Shown piece by piece: positions 39,426-49,275 of a stretch of 52,099 nt of DNA (positions are counted from its first letter, which is position 1; every line of letters starts with the position of its first letter). A program made the position numbers and the translations under genes. Source of the DNA: Bacillus sp. T33-2 (GTDB lineage: Bacteria; Bacillota; Bacilli; Bacillales; Cytobacillaceae); the NCBI RefSeq assembly GCF_002860205.1, contig NZ_PGVB01000009.1, positions 1 to 52,099 on the forward strand, written 5' to 3'. A model generated the notes under the pieces. The model made no database searches. It was not told where the DNA came from and saw only the letters and a list, made by a program, of their open reading frames with translations.

Positions 39426-41168
39426 ATGGATTGGAAAACAAAAGCCGACAGGTGGCTGAACTTTGCTTGCCTGGACGCTGAGCTGAAAAATGAATTAAAT
39501 GAAGTTAAATCAGATGAAAAGCACTTAGAGGAAGTTTTTTACAAAGATCTTGAGTTTGGAACCGGAGGAATGCGAGGGGAAATCGGTGCCGGTACAAACA
39601 GAATGAATTTATACACAGTCCGAAAAGCCTCAGCAGGCCTTGCAGCCTTTATCGATGAATACGGGGCCGAAGCGAAACGGCGGGGTGTGGTCATCGCATA
39701 TGATTCCCGCCACAAATCTCCGGAATTTGCAATGGAGGCAGCAAAAACGCTGGCATCCAGGGGAATTCAGACTTATGTATTCCAGGAATTGCGCCCAACT
39801 CCGGAATTGTCATTCACTGTCCGCCATCTGCATGCTTTTGCAGGCATTGTCATTACAGCCAGCCATAATCCGCCCGAATACAACGGCTATAAAGTTTATG
39901 GAACTGATGGAGGCCAGCTTCCGCCTGAAGCCGCAGACCTTGTCATTTCAAAGGTGAATGAAATTGAAAATGAACTGGCGATCGAAGTGCTCCCGGAACA
40001 GGAATTAAAAGACAAAGGCTTAATTACAATGATCGGTCCAGAGGCTGACCGTGCCTATCTGGAAAAATTGCTGACGATTTCCGAAAACCCTGGACTTGCT
40101 GATGAAACGGATGTTAAGGTTGTGTTCACTCCGTTGCACGGAACAGCTAACATTCCGGTCCGAAGTGCATTGTCAGCCCTCAAATACCAACAGGTCACGG
40201 TAGTTGCGGAGCAAGAGCTTCCTGATCCCGAGTTTTCGACGGTGAAAAGCCCGAACCCGGAAGAACATGCAGCGTTTGAGCTGGCCATCAGGGATGCCCG
40301 GAAGGTCGACGCAGACATACTTATTGCCACCGACCCGGATGCCGACCGGCTTGGTATCGCTGTCAAGAATGAACAGGGTCAATATGTGGTATTGACAGGC
40401 AACCAGACAGGAAGCCTCCTCCTTCACTATATTTTGACGCAGAAAAAGGAGAAAAACACGCTTCCGGGCAATGGTGTCGTCCTTAAGACGATTGTTACGT
40501 CTGAGCTGGGAAGAAATATCGCTGCCTCCTTTGGCATTGACACGGTTGATGTTTTGACAGGATTTAAGTTCATCGCGGAAAAAATAAAGGAATACGAAGA
40601 ATCAGGTGAATATAAGTTTTTATTTGGTTATGAAGAAAGCTACGGTTACCTGATCGGTGATTTTGCTCGTGACAAGGATGCAGTGCAGGCAGCGCTTCTG
40701 GCGGTTGAAGTATGTGCGTTTTACAAGAAGAAAGGCCTATCTTTATATGAAGCACTGCTCAGTATTTTTGAAGAATACGGTTATTACCAGGAAGGTCTCC
40801 GTTCTCTTACACTTAAAGGCAAGGAAGGGGCTGAACTGATCCAGAAAACCCTCGGGGCATTCCGTTCAGAACCAGTTGACAGACTGGGTAACTTAAGGGT
40901 TTCAATGATTGAGGATTACTTGACTGGAATTAGAGTGCGGGAAGGCATCGAGGAGAGGATTTACCTTCCGAAGTCCAATGTGCTCAAATATTATCTCGAA
41001 GACGGTTCATGGATGTGCCTCCGCCCATCAGGCACAGAGCCAAAAATCAAGTTCTACTTTGGGGTCAATGACCAGAGCCTTGCCGCTGCACAGCAAAAGC
41101 TTCAGAAACTCGAAAATGACTTTATGGAACTCGTTGACCTGAAAATGGATCAGGCAAAGACACTGTAG
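39426..41168 (+). CDS. pgcA: Alpha-phosphoglucomutase PgcA
   Basis: The 580-residue cytoplasmic enzyme converts glucose 6-phosphate and glucose 1-phosphate, supplying UDP-glucose for teichoic acid and glycolipid synthesis. The active-site serine is in the [20 protein letters not shown] block, the metal loop DPDADRLG lies in the middle, and [11 protein letters not shown] is the sugar-binding block. [14 protein letters not shown] near the end binds the phosphate. The ATG at 39426 with GGGAGGAC is preferred over an in-frame start at 39384 that lies in the promoter. It is followed by yhcY-yhcZ as in B. subtilis. Confidence 0.95.
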   Translation: MDWKTKADRWLNFACLDAELKNELNEVKSDEKHLEEVFYKDLEFGTGGMRGEIGAGTNRMNLYTVRKASAGLAAFIDEYGAEAKRRGVVIAYDSRHKSPEFAMEAAKTLASRGIQTYVFQELRPTPELSFTVRHLHAFAGIVITASHNPPEYNGYKVYGTDGGQLPPEAADLVISKVNEIENELAIEVLPEQELKDKGLITMIGPEADRAYLEKLLTISENPGLADETDVKVVFTPLHGTANIPVRSALSALKYQQVTVVAEQELPDPEFSTVKSPNPEEHAAFELAIRDARKVDADILIATDPDADRLGIAVKNEQGQYVVLTGNQTGSLLLHYILTQKKEKNTLPGNGVVLKTIVTSELGRNIAASFGIDTVDVLTGFKFIAEKIKEYEESGEYKFLFGYEESYGYLIGDFARDKDAVQAALLAVEVCAFYKKKGLSLYEALLSIFEEYGYYQEGLRSLTLKGKEGAELIQKTLGAFRSEPVDRLGNLRVSMIEDYLTGIRVREGIEERIYLPKSNVLKYYLEDGSWMCLRPSGTEPKIKFYFGVNDQSLAAAQQKLQKLENDFMELVDLKMDQAKTL

Positions 41169-41183
41169 GTCATTGCTGAATAC

Positions 41184-41217
41184 AAATCCGGAGAGTGCGT
41201 TGCTCTCCGGATTTTTT
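41184..41217 (+). terminator. Terminator of pgcA
   Basis: AAATCCGGAGAG pairs exactly with CTCTCCGGATTT around a seven-base loop, followed by TTTT. Confidence 0.93.
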
Positions 41218-41333
41218 TATAAAATGGCAAGCTCCTTCTTTAGTCGTAGAACTTTTTCCGCCTTTTTTAGTGCGCCGATACTCAAGAAAAACGATATAAT
41301 TAAGGCTGAAAAGCTAAACGAGGAGAGGATACA

Positions 41334-42452
41334 ATGCTTGAAGGGACAAGGGAAAAAGCCATCAGCATTTTAAAAGAAATTGCCGAGCTCTTAAATGAAG
41401 GGACAGAAATCAAGGAGGTGCTGTCTGAAGTATTGACGAAATTGCTTGATGTAACCGGCCTTGAAACCGGCTGGATCTTTCTGATAGAAAACGATGGCAA
41501 ATACGAGCTTGCAGCAAGCAAATCGCTTCCTCCCGCTTTGGCATATGAAAACAGCCGGCCAATGTGCAAAGGCGACTGCTGGTGCGTTGAGCGCTATAAT
41601 AACGGGAAATTGACGAAGGCGACAAATATCATTGAATGCAAACGGATAGAAGATGCGATAGACGCCAATTTAGGGGATAATTTGGGGCTCACGCACCATG
41701 CGACCGTCCCTCTCCGGGCGGGAAACGAAAGATTCGGACTGCTGAACGTTGGTTCCCCGTATAAAACCCGGTTCCAGCCAGATGAACTTGCTTTGCTGGA
41801 GTCAGTGGCGTTCCAAATCGGTACAGCGCTGAAAAGGATCAAACTGACACAGACCGAGCAAGAAACTGCTCTCGCTGCGGAAAGGAACCGCCTCGCAAGG
41901 GATCTTCATGATTCTGTAAACCAGCTGTTGTTTTCATTGAGCCTGACTGCAAGAGCAGGGGTGGAAATGTCGGAAGCTGATGAAGTGAAGCAAACATTCA
42001 CCTATATCCAGGATCTGGCCCAGGAAGCGTTGGGCGAAATGCGCGCATTAATTTGGCAGCTTCGGCCCCACGGCCTTGAGAATGGAATTGTATGTGCCTT
42101 AAGTGATTATGCCCGTATGCTCGGCCTGGCGATACATACAAAAATAACAGGGGTCGCCTGTTTTCCCGGAAAAGTAGAGGAAGCTTTATGGAGGATCGGA
42201 CAGGAGGCGCTTGCCAATTGTAAAAAGCACTCGCAGAAAAGTGAGGTCAGCCTTGATTTAAATATTGACAGTGATTGTGTGTCGATGGTCATTTCTGACG
42301 GCGGGTGCGGTTTTTTCTACGATGACAGCCGCGAGATTCCGTCTCTCGGCTTAAGGAGCATGAAAACGCGGACTGAAAGCTTGAATGGCAAGTTTCGGCT
42401 CTGCAGCCACCCTGGCCAGGGAACGACGATACATATAGAAATACCAATCTAG
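41334..42452 (+). CDS. yhcY: GAF sensor histidine kinase YhcY (AirS-like)
   Basis: The 372-residue kinase has an N-terminal GAF domain (about 20-170), a HisKA_3 dimer domain with phospho-acceptor His192 (ARDLHDSVNQLLF), and a C-terminal ATPase domain with WRIGQEALANCKKHS, DGGCGF and GLRSMKTR blocks. There is no membrane span, so it senses a cytoplasmic signal. Four cysteines sit in the GAF domain: C78, C82, C84 and C102. In the Staphylococcus aureus homologue AirS, cysteines of the GAF domain hold a [2Fe-2S] cluster used in oxygen and redox sensing; the same here is inference. GAGGAGAGG precedes the ATG. It is 11 bases before its response regulator. Confidence 0.9.
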   Translation: MLEGTREKAISILKEIAELLNEGTEIKEVLSEVLTKLLDVTGLETGWIFLIENDGKYELAASKSLPPALAYENSRPMCKGDCWCVERYNNGKLTKATNIIECKRIEDAIDANLGDNLGLTHHATVPLRAGNERFGLLNVGSPYKTRFQPDELALLESVAFQIGTALKRIKLTQTEQETALAAERNRLARDLHDSVNQLLFSLSLTARAGVEMSEADEVKQTFTYIQDLAQEALGEMRALIWQLRPHGLENGIVCALSDYARMLGLAIHTKITGVACFPGKVEEALWRIGQEALANCKKHSQKSEVSLDLNIDSDCVSMVISDGGCGFFYDDSREIPSLGLRSMKTRTESLNGKFRLCSHPGQGTTIHIEIPI

Positions 42453-42463
42453 GAGGGAAAATA

Positions 42464-43105
42464 ATGGGGATTCGGGTGTTAATTGCAGACGATCATCATG
42501 TAGTAAGGCGGGGGCTTGTATTTTTTCTCCGTACCCAAAAGGATATAGAAATTATCGGGGAAGCCGCCCATGGGAGGGAAGCAGTGGATTTGGCAGAAAA
42601 GCTGCAACCAGATATGATACTGATGGATCTTATTATGCCTGAGATGGATGGGATCGAAGCAACGAGGGAAATCAAAAGGAAATTCCCTTCGATAAAAATC
42701 ATGGTCCTGACAAGCTTTTCAGACCAGGACCATGTAATCCCGGCCCTTGAAGCAGGGGCATCAGGATACCAGCTGAAGGATATTGAACCTGATGAGCTTG
42801 TCAGATCCATAAAAAGCATGATGGCTGGCGCGAACCAGCTTCATCCGAAAGCAACCTCCCTGTTGCTGGCGAACCTTGCCAACAAGAACAGCCACGAAAA
42901 ATATATTATGGAAGACCTGACAAAGAGGGAACTCGAGGTTTTGAAAGAGATTGCCAAAGGAAAAAGCAACAAAGAAATTGCTGCTTCCCTATTTATTACC
43001 GAAAAAACTGTAAAGACACATGTCTCCAACCTCCTGGCCAAGCTCGGCCTGGCCGACCGGACACAGGCCGCCCTGTATGCGGTGAAGAACCGGCTGGCAG
43101 ATTAG
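42464..43105 (+). CDS. yhcZ: Response regulator YhcZ (NarL/LuxR family)
   Basis: The 213-residue regulator has a receiver domain (1-120) with phosphorylation site Asp55 (MILMDLIMP), acidic pair DD at 9-10, and Lys in YQLKD. Its C-terminal helix-turn-helix of the LuxR type is LTKRELEVLKEIAKGKSNKEIAASLFITEKTVKTHVSNLL. It is the partner of YhcY. AGGAGG precedes the ATG. Targets are unknown. No terminator is seen directly after it. Confidence 0.93.
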   Translation: MGIRVLIADDHHVVRRGLVFFLRTQKDIEIIGEAAHGREAVDLAEKLQPDMILMDLIMPEMDGIEATREIKRKFPSIKIMVLTSFSDQDHVIPALEAGASGYQLKDIEPDELVRSIKSMMAGANQLHPKATSLLLANLANKNSHEKYIMEDLTKRELEVLKEIAKGKSNKEIAASLFITEKTVKTHVSNLLAKLGLADRTQAALYAVKNRLAD

Positions 43106-43163
43106 GATCTGCGACTTAAGGAGTAGAGATATCGGAATTTTTTAAGTCCATGTATGTATGAGA

Positions 43164-43185
43164 ACTTCATTCAATGCAATGAAGT
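43164..43185. promoter_or_regulatory. 8-base dyad before the MFS gene
   Basis: ACTTCATT (43164-43171) and AATGAAGT (43178-43185) are perfect inverted copies around six bases, 80 bases before the MFS start. No T run follows, so it is not a normal terminator. It may be an operator, possibly of YhcZ, or an attenuating hairpin. Confidence 0.35.
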
Positions 43186-43266
43186 AAAAAGCGCAAACTC
43201 CCGTTAAGATAAATATAGAGATAAAATCTGTTTCCTTTTCCATGGGAACCAAGGGAGTGTTAATAC

Positions 43267-44502
43267 ATGAGCGGATTGTACCAGGACCGGCGTTTTTATT
43301 TTATCCTCGCCGCCAATATATTTTCCTCAATAGGGACCGGAATTACGATGATCGGTGTTCCGTGGCTGCTTGTCAATGAACCCGGAGGCGGAACGTTGTT
43401 CGGTTATATAACGATCATCATGACGGCCATTAGTTTTTTGATCACGCCTTCAGTCGGCCAATTTATTGACCGGACTTCCAGGAAGACCATTTTGGCCGCC
43501 GGTGAATTCGCCGGGTTTATTTTAGTATCCCTGTTCGCGGCTGCCGGACTGGCAGGGATGGATTATCAGGTTTGGCACTTCATCGTTTTATATGGAACAG
43601 GCACTTTATATTACACCCTTTTTTACCCCGCGATTTTTGCGTTCAACCAGGAAGTGTTTTTGCCGGCGGTATACAAACCGTTGAACGGGGCTATGGAAAT
43701 CCAGGGCCAACTGTCAAGCGTTCTGGCGGGCGCGCTTGCGGCAATGATGATTGTAAAAGTTGACCTGGAATGGCTGCTTATTATCGATGCCCTGACATAT
43801 CTGGCTGCATTGTTGCTGTTTTTAGCCGTTCCTTATTCCGGAAGTGCAAAACAGGACAATGCCTCTGTATCATACTGGTTTCGGCTTACACAGGGATACC
43901 GGTACATGAGTGACAAGCCTTGGCTGTTTCTATTCCTGCTTGCTTCCTTTATGCCATTTATTGGCGTAATGGTCACCAACTATCTTTTCCCGGTGCATTT
44001 GGGTAACGTTTTAAAAGTGGAGGCATCCGTCTACGGCTTACAGAGCATGGTGTACGGAGCAGGAGCTGTTTTAGCTGGTTTTCTTGTTCCTGTGTTGTCC
44101 TCGAAGAGGGGCAATGAACAAATAATCACCCTGAATGTGCTGGTGTACACCTTTGCCATTTCCGTTATCGCTTTTGTCCAGAGCATCCCTGTTTACTTCA
44201 TGCTTACGGTATTGCTGGCGTTTGGAAATGCGGGTACACGGGTAGCCCGGAATTCCTTCTTGATGGATTCAGTACCGAACCACATTATTGGTAGAGTCGA
44301 CAGCCTGTTCAGGGCGGTCGGGCTCGCCATCAGGATTCTGCTTTTGTCTATATTCACCCAATTTGCTGCAGGACAAAATATTTCACTTAGTTTTTACTTG
44401 TTAAGCGGTGTTATTATTTTATCCTTCTTTGCGGTGCTTTGTTCGGGGAAAGTACTGACCAAAAAAGGTAAGCCAGCTTTTTTCGCATCTGTTGAGGGAT
44501 AG
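43267..44502 (+). CDS. MFS transporter of unknown substrate
   Basis: The 411-residue protein has 12 predicted spans and the loop motif GQFIDRTSRKTIL between spans 2 and 3, the MFS signature. The sequence suits an enterobactin-exporter or macrolide-efflux-like MFS subgroup, but the substrate cannot be told. AAGGGAG precedes the ATG. Position after the yhcYZ pair might mean control by that system, which is inference only. Confidence 0.85.
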   Translation: MSGLYQDRRFYFILAANIFSSIGTGITMIGVPWLLVNEPGGGTLFGYITIIMTAISFLITPSVGQFIDRTSRKTILAAGEFAGFILVSLFAAAGLAGMDYQVWHFIVLYGTGTLYYTLFYPAIFAFNQEVFLPAVYKPLNGAMEIQGQLSSVLAGALAAMMIVKVDLEWLLIIDALTYLAALLLFLAVPYSGSAKQDNASVSYWFRLTQGYRYMSDKPWLFLFLLASFMPFIGVMVTNYLFPVHLGNVLKVEASVYGLQSMVYGAGAVLAGFLVPVLSSKRGNEQIITLNVLVYTFAISVIAFVQSIPVYFMLTVLLAFGNAGTRVARNSFLMDSVPNHIIGRVDSLFRAVGLAIRILLLSIFTQFAAGQNISLSFYLLSGVIILSFFAVLCSGKVLTKKGKPAFFASVEG

Positions 44503-44542
44503 TAGCACGAAAAATTCATTTAAATTCACGGATAAATCATAA

Positions 44543-44576
44543 AAAACACGGCACCTTAAATAGGGAGCCGTGTTTT
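44543..44576 (+). terminator. Terminator of the MFS gene
   Basis: AAAACACGGC pairs with GCCGTGTTTT, extended by CC and GG inside the loop, with T run at the end. Confidence 0.9.
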
Positions 44577-44682
44577 CAATTGGTGGAATTCTTATTGTAA
44601 CAATTATACGTTGTTCAAATTCTTGTCCTTCGAAAGGAACTATAGGTTGTTTTCTAGAAAAATATCCCTTGTTGGCATTTAT

Positions 44683-44940
44683 TTATGTTAAGCCCGGTGC
44701 GACTGGCTCGATGTAGCCATCATCACCGGACGTTTCATTTGCATGGTCAATGTAACGAAGCAGGGAGTACAGTCGTTTTTCAATGGCTGAATAGTCTCGT
44801 TCAAAGTTGTATGCATGGAGAAAATGTTCTATTTTTTTAGCCAGAAATTGATCGTCTGTCCTGACCATCAGGATCAGTAAATTGTCCCATTGTGACCGAT
44901 GGGTATAGTACAGGGCCCGGTCGTAGTCGGTTTTGTTCAT
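44683..44940 (-). CDS. yhdB: YhdB-like protein
   Basis: The 85-residue, soluble, probably helical protein begins MNKTDYDRALYYTHRSQWDNLL. It resembles B. subtilis YhdB, which occupies the same place between yhcYZ and yhdC. There are no cysteines and no membrane segment. GGAGGAG lies five bases before the ATG. Function is unknown. The minus-strand direction isolates it from both neighbours. Confidence 0.72.
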   Translation of the reverse strand: MNKTDYDRALYYTHRSQWDNLLILMVRTDDQFLAKKIEHFLHAYNFERDYSAIEKRLYSLLRYIDHANETSGDDGYIEPVAPGLT

Positions 44941-45174
44941 GTCTCTCCTCCTTTTAAGGAGTTGATTTTATTATATGGACTTTATCGGTTGATGTTACTC
45001 AGCAAATGTTGGTCTTGCCTTGGAACATGGCTTTTCAAGTTTTACCTGTATAAATCGCAATGATCATTGGTTTTGTGCCAGCCAGTGAAATTGATTTCCC
45101 CTTGTACTATACAATGCATAACTGGTAAAAAAATGACGGAAACTAAATGAAAAATATATATGGAGGTCATCATC

Positions 45175-45501
45175 GTGAAAAAATATATGATTGCTTTTAT
45201 CATGCTTTCATGCCTGTTTCTTCAGTTTGGCTCTGGAGCTGATGCCGCAAATACCGAGAGGCAGGATTATGAAAAATACGGACGGATTGCGATGGCTGTA
45301 ATCAAAGAGGATTATCCAGGCCAGCCGGTCAGGGATTACCAATACCTGGGCAGGAGACAGGCAGACCAAAACAATGTGACTGATTCGTTCAAATTCCAAC
45401 TGACTCAAAATGGACAGCCACGTACCGCCACTGTACACGTTACGCACAACCTTCAAAATAACAGGCTTGTGAGTCTGTCAGTTACCGAGCAAAGTCAGTA
45501 A
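45175..45501 (+). CDS. yhdC: Exported DUF3889 protein, YhdC-like
   Basis: The 108-residue protein has a signal peptide (MKKYMIAF...FLQFGSGADA) with likely cleavage after ADA near residue 25, followed by a small soluble domain. The block YEKYGRIAMAVIKEDYPGQPVRDYQYLGRR is the conserved part of this family. The GTG at 45175 follows GGAGGT by eight bases; the ATG at 45160 overlaps this site and is rejected. The 3' end is copied in tandem after the stop. Function unknown. Confidence 0.8.
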   Translation: MKKYMIAFIMLSCLFLQFGSGADAANTERQDYEKYGRIAMAVIKEDYPGQPVRDYQYLGRRQADQNNVTDSFKFQLTQNGQPRTATVHVTHNLQNNRLVSLSVTEQSQ

Positions 45502-45558
45502 CCTGAAAATTATAAGCTTGTGAATCTGTCGGGGCAAAGTCAATAATCTGAAAATAAC
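45455..45558 (+). repeat. Tandem copy of the yhdC 3' end
   Basis: The 51 bases at 45455-45505, covering the last codons and the stop of yhdC, are repeated with small gaps at 45506-45550 (shared GCTTGTGA(G/A)TCTGTC and GCAAAGTCA(G/A)TAA blocks). A third copy is only begun (AAAATAACCTG). The repeat is untranslated and lies directly before the sigma-E promoter of spoVR. Confidence 0.85.
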
Positions 45559-45562
45559 CTGT

Positions 45563-45591
45563 TCATCTTTCCCTTGTTTTTTTCATACATT
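45563..45591 (+). promoter_or_regulatory. Sigma-E promoter of spoVR
   Basis: TCATCTT (45563-45569), a 14-base spacer and CATACATT (45584-45591) match the sigma-E pattern KMATATT-N14-CATACAMT; the -10 is nearly perfect and the -35 has one or two mismatches. It ends 29 bases before the GTG start. spoVR is a mother-cell sigma-E gene in B. subtilis. Confidence 0.75.
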
Positions 45592-45620
45592 GTGGTAAGA
45601 ACAAGAAGGGAGAGAGACGG

Positions 45621-47033
45621 GTGACCGAAAACCAACAGGCATTGGAATATGCCATTTCCGAAATAACTGAAATTGCCCGAGGATTCGGGCTTGACTTTTA
45701 TCCGATGCGTTATGAAATTTGCCCGGCTGATATCATTTATACTTTTGGTGCTTACGGGATGCCGACCCGGTTTTCACACTGGAGCTTTGGAAAACAGTTT
45801 TACAAAATGAAGCTGCATTATGATCTCGGCCTTTCGAAAATTTATGAGCTTGTCATCAATTCGAACCCATGCTATGCATTTTTGCTTGACTCTAACTCGC
45901 TGATTCAGAACAAGCTGATCGTGGCTCATGTGCTCGCACATTGTGATTTCTTTAAAAACAATGCCCGGTTCCGCAATACAAAGAGGGATATGGTGGAAAG
46001 CATGTCTGCGACTGCTGAGAGGATCCGCGGCTATGAGGTCGCGCACGGCAAGCATGAAGTGGAAACATTTCTTGATGCGGTGCTTGCGATTGATGAGCAT
46101 ATTGATCCGTCTTTGATGAGGCCGAAGCTTTCCTGGTCTGTTGATGAAGCCGACTATGAAGATGAGGACAGCCGGTTGACCTCTCCATATGATGACTTAT
46201 GGAACCTGGATTTAACAGAGAAGAAGGCCGAGCAAAAAAAGAAAAAGAAAAAGAAGTTCCCACCACAGCCTGAAAAGGACCTGCTTCTGTTTATTGAAAG
46301 CTACAGCAGGGAACTGTCTGACTGGCAGCGTGATATTTTGACGATGATGCGTGAAGAAATGCTTTATTTTTGGCCCCAGCTTGAAACTAAAATTATGAAC
46401 GAGGGCTGGGCGTCCTACTGGCATCAGCGGATCCTGCGTGAAATGGACCTTACTTCCGGCGAATCGATCGAATTTGCGAAGTTGAATGCAGGGGTGGTCC
46501 AGCCGTCCAAGACTGGCATCAATCCATATTATCTGGGACTGAAAATGTTTGAAGATATTGAAGAACGTTATAATAATCCAACTGAGGAAATGAAGGAACG
46601 TGGCGCGAAGCCGGACTCCGGGCGGGACAAAATTTTTGAGGTCCGCGAAATCGAATCTGACATTTCTTTTTTGCGTAATTATTTAACAAAAGACCTGGTC
46701 ATGCGCGAGGATATGTATTTGTTCCAAAAGCAGGGCAGGGAGTATAAAATAGTCGACAAAGCATGGGAGCAGGTCAGGGATCAGCTTGTCAGCATGCGTG
46801 TAAATGGCGGGTTCCCTTACCTCACCGTCAGCGATGGCGACTACATGAAAAATGGCGAGCTTTATATTAAGCACTGGTATGAAGGAATTGAGCTGGATAT
46901 TAAATACCTTGAGAAAGTGCTGCCGTATATCCACCAGCTTTGGGGAAGGAAAGCCCATATTGAAACAGTCGTCGAAGGAAGAAATATGCTATTTACGTAC
47001 GACGGCAAAGGAGTCAGCCGGAAGTATTTATAA
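45621..47033 (+). CDS. spoVR: SpoVR, spore cortex-related protein
   Basis: The 470-residue cytoplasmic protein is the usual length for SpoVR. Family blocks are [28 protein letters not shown], the [12 protein letters not shown] block with His and Asp, [12 protein letters not shown], and the C-terminal [22 protein letters not shown] Lys-rich linker (KKKKKK near residue 200) interrupts the middle. In Bacillus it is made in the mother cell and is involved in cortex formation; the biochemical function is unknown. GAAGGGAGAG precedes the GTG start. Confidence 0.95.
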   Translation: MTENQQALEYAISEITEIARGFGLDFYPMRYEICPADIIYTFGAYGMPTRFSHWSFGKQFYKMKLHYDLGLSKIYELVINSNPCYAFLLDSNSLIQNKLIVAHVLAHCDFFKNNARFRNTKRDMVESMSATAERIRGYEVAHGKHEVETFLDAVLAIDEHIDPSLMRPKLSWSVDEADYEDEDSRLTSPYDDLWNLDLTEKKAEQKKKKKKKFPPQPEKDLLLFIESYSRELSDWQRDILTMMREEMLYFWPQLETKIMNEGWASYWHQRILREMDLTSGESIEFAKLNAGVVQPSKTGINPYYLGLKMFEDIEERYNNPTEEMKERGAKPDSGRDKIFEVREIESDISFLRNYLTKDLVMREDMYLFQKQGREYKIVDKAWEQVRDQLVSMRVNGGFPYLTVSDGDYMKNGELYIKHWYEGIELDIKYLEKVLPYIHQLWGRKAHIETVVEGRNMLFTYDGKGVSRKYL

Positions 47034-47045
47034 ATTGAAACTTCA

Positions 47046-47077
47046 ATCAGTGGGGGTTTTGTTCATTCCCCACTGAT
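47046..47077 (+). terminator. Hairpin after spoVR
   Basis: ATCAGTGGGG (47046-47055) pairs exactly with CCCCACTGAT (47068-47077). No T run follows the stem, so it would stop transcription poorly or protect the RNA end. Further small stems follow up to 47185, without a gene. Confidence 0.5.
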
Positions 47078-47195
47078 CGTTAGTTGAACCAATCGGGCTT
47101 TTTTTACCCCCACCTAGAATTCTCGATTTCCTCTATTACTAGAGGCGGGTGTGTTACTGCCCGTTAATGCGGGATAAGTGTTTTTTGAAGGGTCA

Positions 47196-47234
47196 AAAAA
47201 ACAGCAGAGACTAAACGTTCTCTGCTGTTTTTAA
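47196..47234. terminator. Bidirectional terminator between spoVR and the haloperoxidase-like gene
   Basis: AAAAACAGCAGAGA pairs with TCTCTGCTGTTTTT around CTAAACGT. A and T runs flank it on both sides. Confidence 0.9.
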
Positions 47235-47244
47235 CAAAAACTTC

Positions 47245-48120
47245 TTAGCCTGGATTGGTATCGATTGAGCCGTCATCTGTGTCGACCACGAGTGAATCAC
47301 AGCTGTTATCATAATCAAATGGGAGTGCAAGCTCGTATGGCGGCGGCATTAATTCTGCGTCCCTATATTCACGATACGGGGTGTCCACAATAGAGCCGTC
47401 TGCATTACGATCCTTCTGGAGTTCTCGAACCGCGATCAAGCCAATTTGCCTGCCGAGACGTAGTCCTTGTTGATTGTCCACTGGAAAATGGATGCCTGCA
47501 TATAGCCTGGACATTGCAGCCTCTTCAGCCAATGCATAAAGCCTCTGGCGCTGGGCAGGAAAGAAATAGCTTAGGATGGTTGCCGCCGCTCCTGACAATG
47601 TAGCATGTCCAGACGGGTAAGAAGGGTGTCTCGGGGTACAAATCACGGTGGCAAGATTTTGATCAAGCTGATTGGGCCGGGCAACCAGCCATTTGTACTT
47701 GAAGTGCCAAGTGACAATCATGGCATCATTCAAACCGGCAAAAAAAGCCCCCAGAATCCTGGCTGCCCTAGGAGCCGGAACTGCGTAGATGTCAATCAGC
47801 CGGTCAACTATTGGAAGCCATTGTTTTGAGGGTGGGCCGGCACCCCAGAACTTCACAATCGTAATTTCCCTTTCAGTAAGATTTCTATTTACTCGTTGGA
47901 CAACTCTCAGTTGCTGGTTCCAGTTAATCGTATTCGGATGACGGATTGGCCAGTTTATCGGCGTCCCGGATAATGTTTCAAAGTCCCCATCTTCGTTCTT
48001 CTTTATATAATGAGTCCTCCATGAACCTGCCGACGGTTCAACCCCGTTTCTTGGAGGCTGTTCCTCCCCAGCATAAGGAAATTCCGTCCATAGCTCATAA
48101 TTGCTTTGTTGTTTATCCAC
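47245..48120 (-). CDS. Vanadium-haloperoxidase/PAP2 superfamily protein
   Basis: The 291-residue protein carries the three phosphate/vanadate-binding motifs of the superfamily: KYKWLVARP (Lys and Arg), the PSYPSGHATLSGAAA block with the catalytic His, and SRLYAGIHFPVDNQQGLRLG. Residues before these are mostly helical; there is no signal peptide or membrane span. Relatives are annotated as vanadium-dependent haloperoxidases or soluble acid phosphatases, and sequence alone does not decide. Start: GTG at 48120 with GGGGTG upstream; an in-frame start 11 codons upstream has no site. Confidence 0.85.
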   Translation of the reverse strand: MDKQQSNYELWTEFPYAGEEQPPRNGVEPSAGSWRTHYIKKNEDGDFETLSGTPINWPIRHPNTINWNQQLRVVQRVNRNLTEREITIVKFWGAGPPSKQWLPIVDRLIDIYAVPAPRAARILGAFFAGLNDAMIVTWHFKYKWLVARPNQLDQNLATVICTPRHPSYPSGHATLSGAAATILSYFFPAQRQRLYALAEEAAMSRLYAGIHFPVDNQQGLRLGRQIGLIAVRELQKDRNADGSIVDTPYREYRDAELMPPPYELALPFDYDNSCDSLVVDTDDGSIDTNPG

Positions 48121-48331
48121 ATTTTCACCCCGCTTTTCTATAATGTATGTCATAAATCTAACAGTGTTATAGACAGAACCATTAAAAACGGCAAACCTAA
48201 AACTACATGTGCGTGTCCATTATCGTTATATCTCCACTGGCCGTTGCGGATTTTAAGTGAAAAGGTTGAACGATTGACCGTTTTTCAGCATAATAAAATA
48301 TACGCTGCTTTATAGAGAGAGGGGAAAGACA

Positions 48332-49249
48332 ATGGGCCATGGGCATCACCACGGGCACAGCCACAGCCATCATCATACAAGCAATAAAAAAGCTTTGTTT
48401 TTATCGTTTTTGCTTATCTTTACATTTATGCTGGTGGAAGTCATCGGCGGGATCATGACCAACAGCCTTGCCCTTATATCTGACGCCGGGCATATGCTAA
48501 GTGACGCTGCTGCACTCGGATTGAGTTTGTTTGCCTTGAAACTCGGGGAACGGAAAGCAACAAAGTCGAAAACTTTTGGTTATAAACGTTTTGAGATCAT
48601 TGCAGCAGCACTGAATGGATTAACATTGATCATTATTTCTGTATATATTTTTTATGAAGCATACCACCGCTTTTTGAACCCTCCCGAGGTTCAGAGCATT
48701 GGGATGCTTGCGATTTCAACCATTGGGCTGCTGGTCAATATTGTGGCTGCCTGGATACTGATGAAGGCTGACAAGGAGGATAACCTGAATGTAAGGAGTG
48801 CTTTTTTGCATGTTTTGGGTGACATGCTTGGATCCTTTGGAGCGATTATCGCAGCACTTCTCATTTACTTTTTTGGATGGGGAATTGCCGACCCGATCGC
48901 AAGTGTGGCGGTCTGTGTTTTGATTCTGGTCAGCGGGTGGAGAGTGACAAAAGAGTCATTGCATGTCCTGATGGAAGGGGCTCCCGATGAGTTAAAACTA
49001 GACGAGATTAAACCTGCTCTTCTCCGCATTCCCCATGTTTGCGAAGTTCATGATTTGCATGTATGGTCCATTACCTCCGGCGTTCCGATGCTGAGCTGCC
49101 ATATTTCAATTACGGAAGACGGCGAGCATGATGCAGCATTGCACAACGCCCAGTCAATTCTCCATGACCAGTTCGGGATTGACCATAGTACTATCCAGGT
49201 GGAGAGGGAAGAAAATGGGTGCCCGAGCCATCATGGGGTTTGTAACTAA
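48332..49249 (+). CDS. czcD: Cation diffusion facilitator (CzcD/ZitB type)
   Basis: The 305-residue metal exporter begins with a His-rich segment (MGHGHHHGHSHSHHH) and has six spans and a cytoplasmic C-terminal domain. The metal-site residues are in DAGHMLSDAAAL (span 2, H and D) and HVLGDMLGSFG (span 5), both matching Zn/Co/Cd exporters. The C-terminal domain has DLHVWSITSG, the dimer metal site. GAGAGGGG precedes the ATG. B. subtilis CzcD exports zinc, cobalt and copper under the control of CzrA; no CzrA box was recognised here. Confidence 0.93.
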   Translation: MGHGHHHGHSHSHHHTSNKKALFLSFLLIFTFMLVEVIGGIMTNSLALISDAGHMLSDAAALGLSLFALKLGERKATKSKTFGYKRFEIIAAALNGLTLIIISVYIFYEAYHRFLNPPEVQSIGMLAISTIGLLVNIVAAWILMKADKEDNLNVRSAFLHVLGDMLGSFGAIIAALLIYFFGWGIADPIASVAVCVLILVSGWRVTKESLHVLMEGAPDELKLDEIKPALLRIPHVCEVHDLHVWSITSGVPMLSCHISITEDGEHDAALHNAQSILHDQFGIDHSTIQVEREENGCPSHHGVCN

Positions 49250-49275
49250 GCTGGCGAATTAAATACATTATGGAA

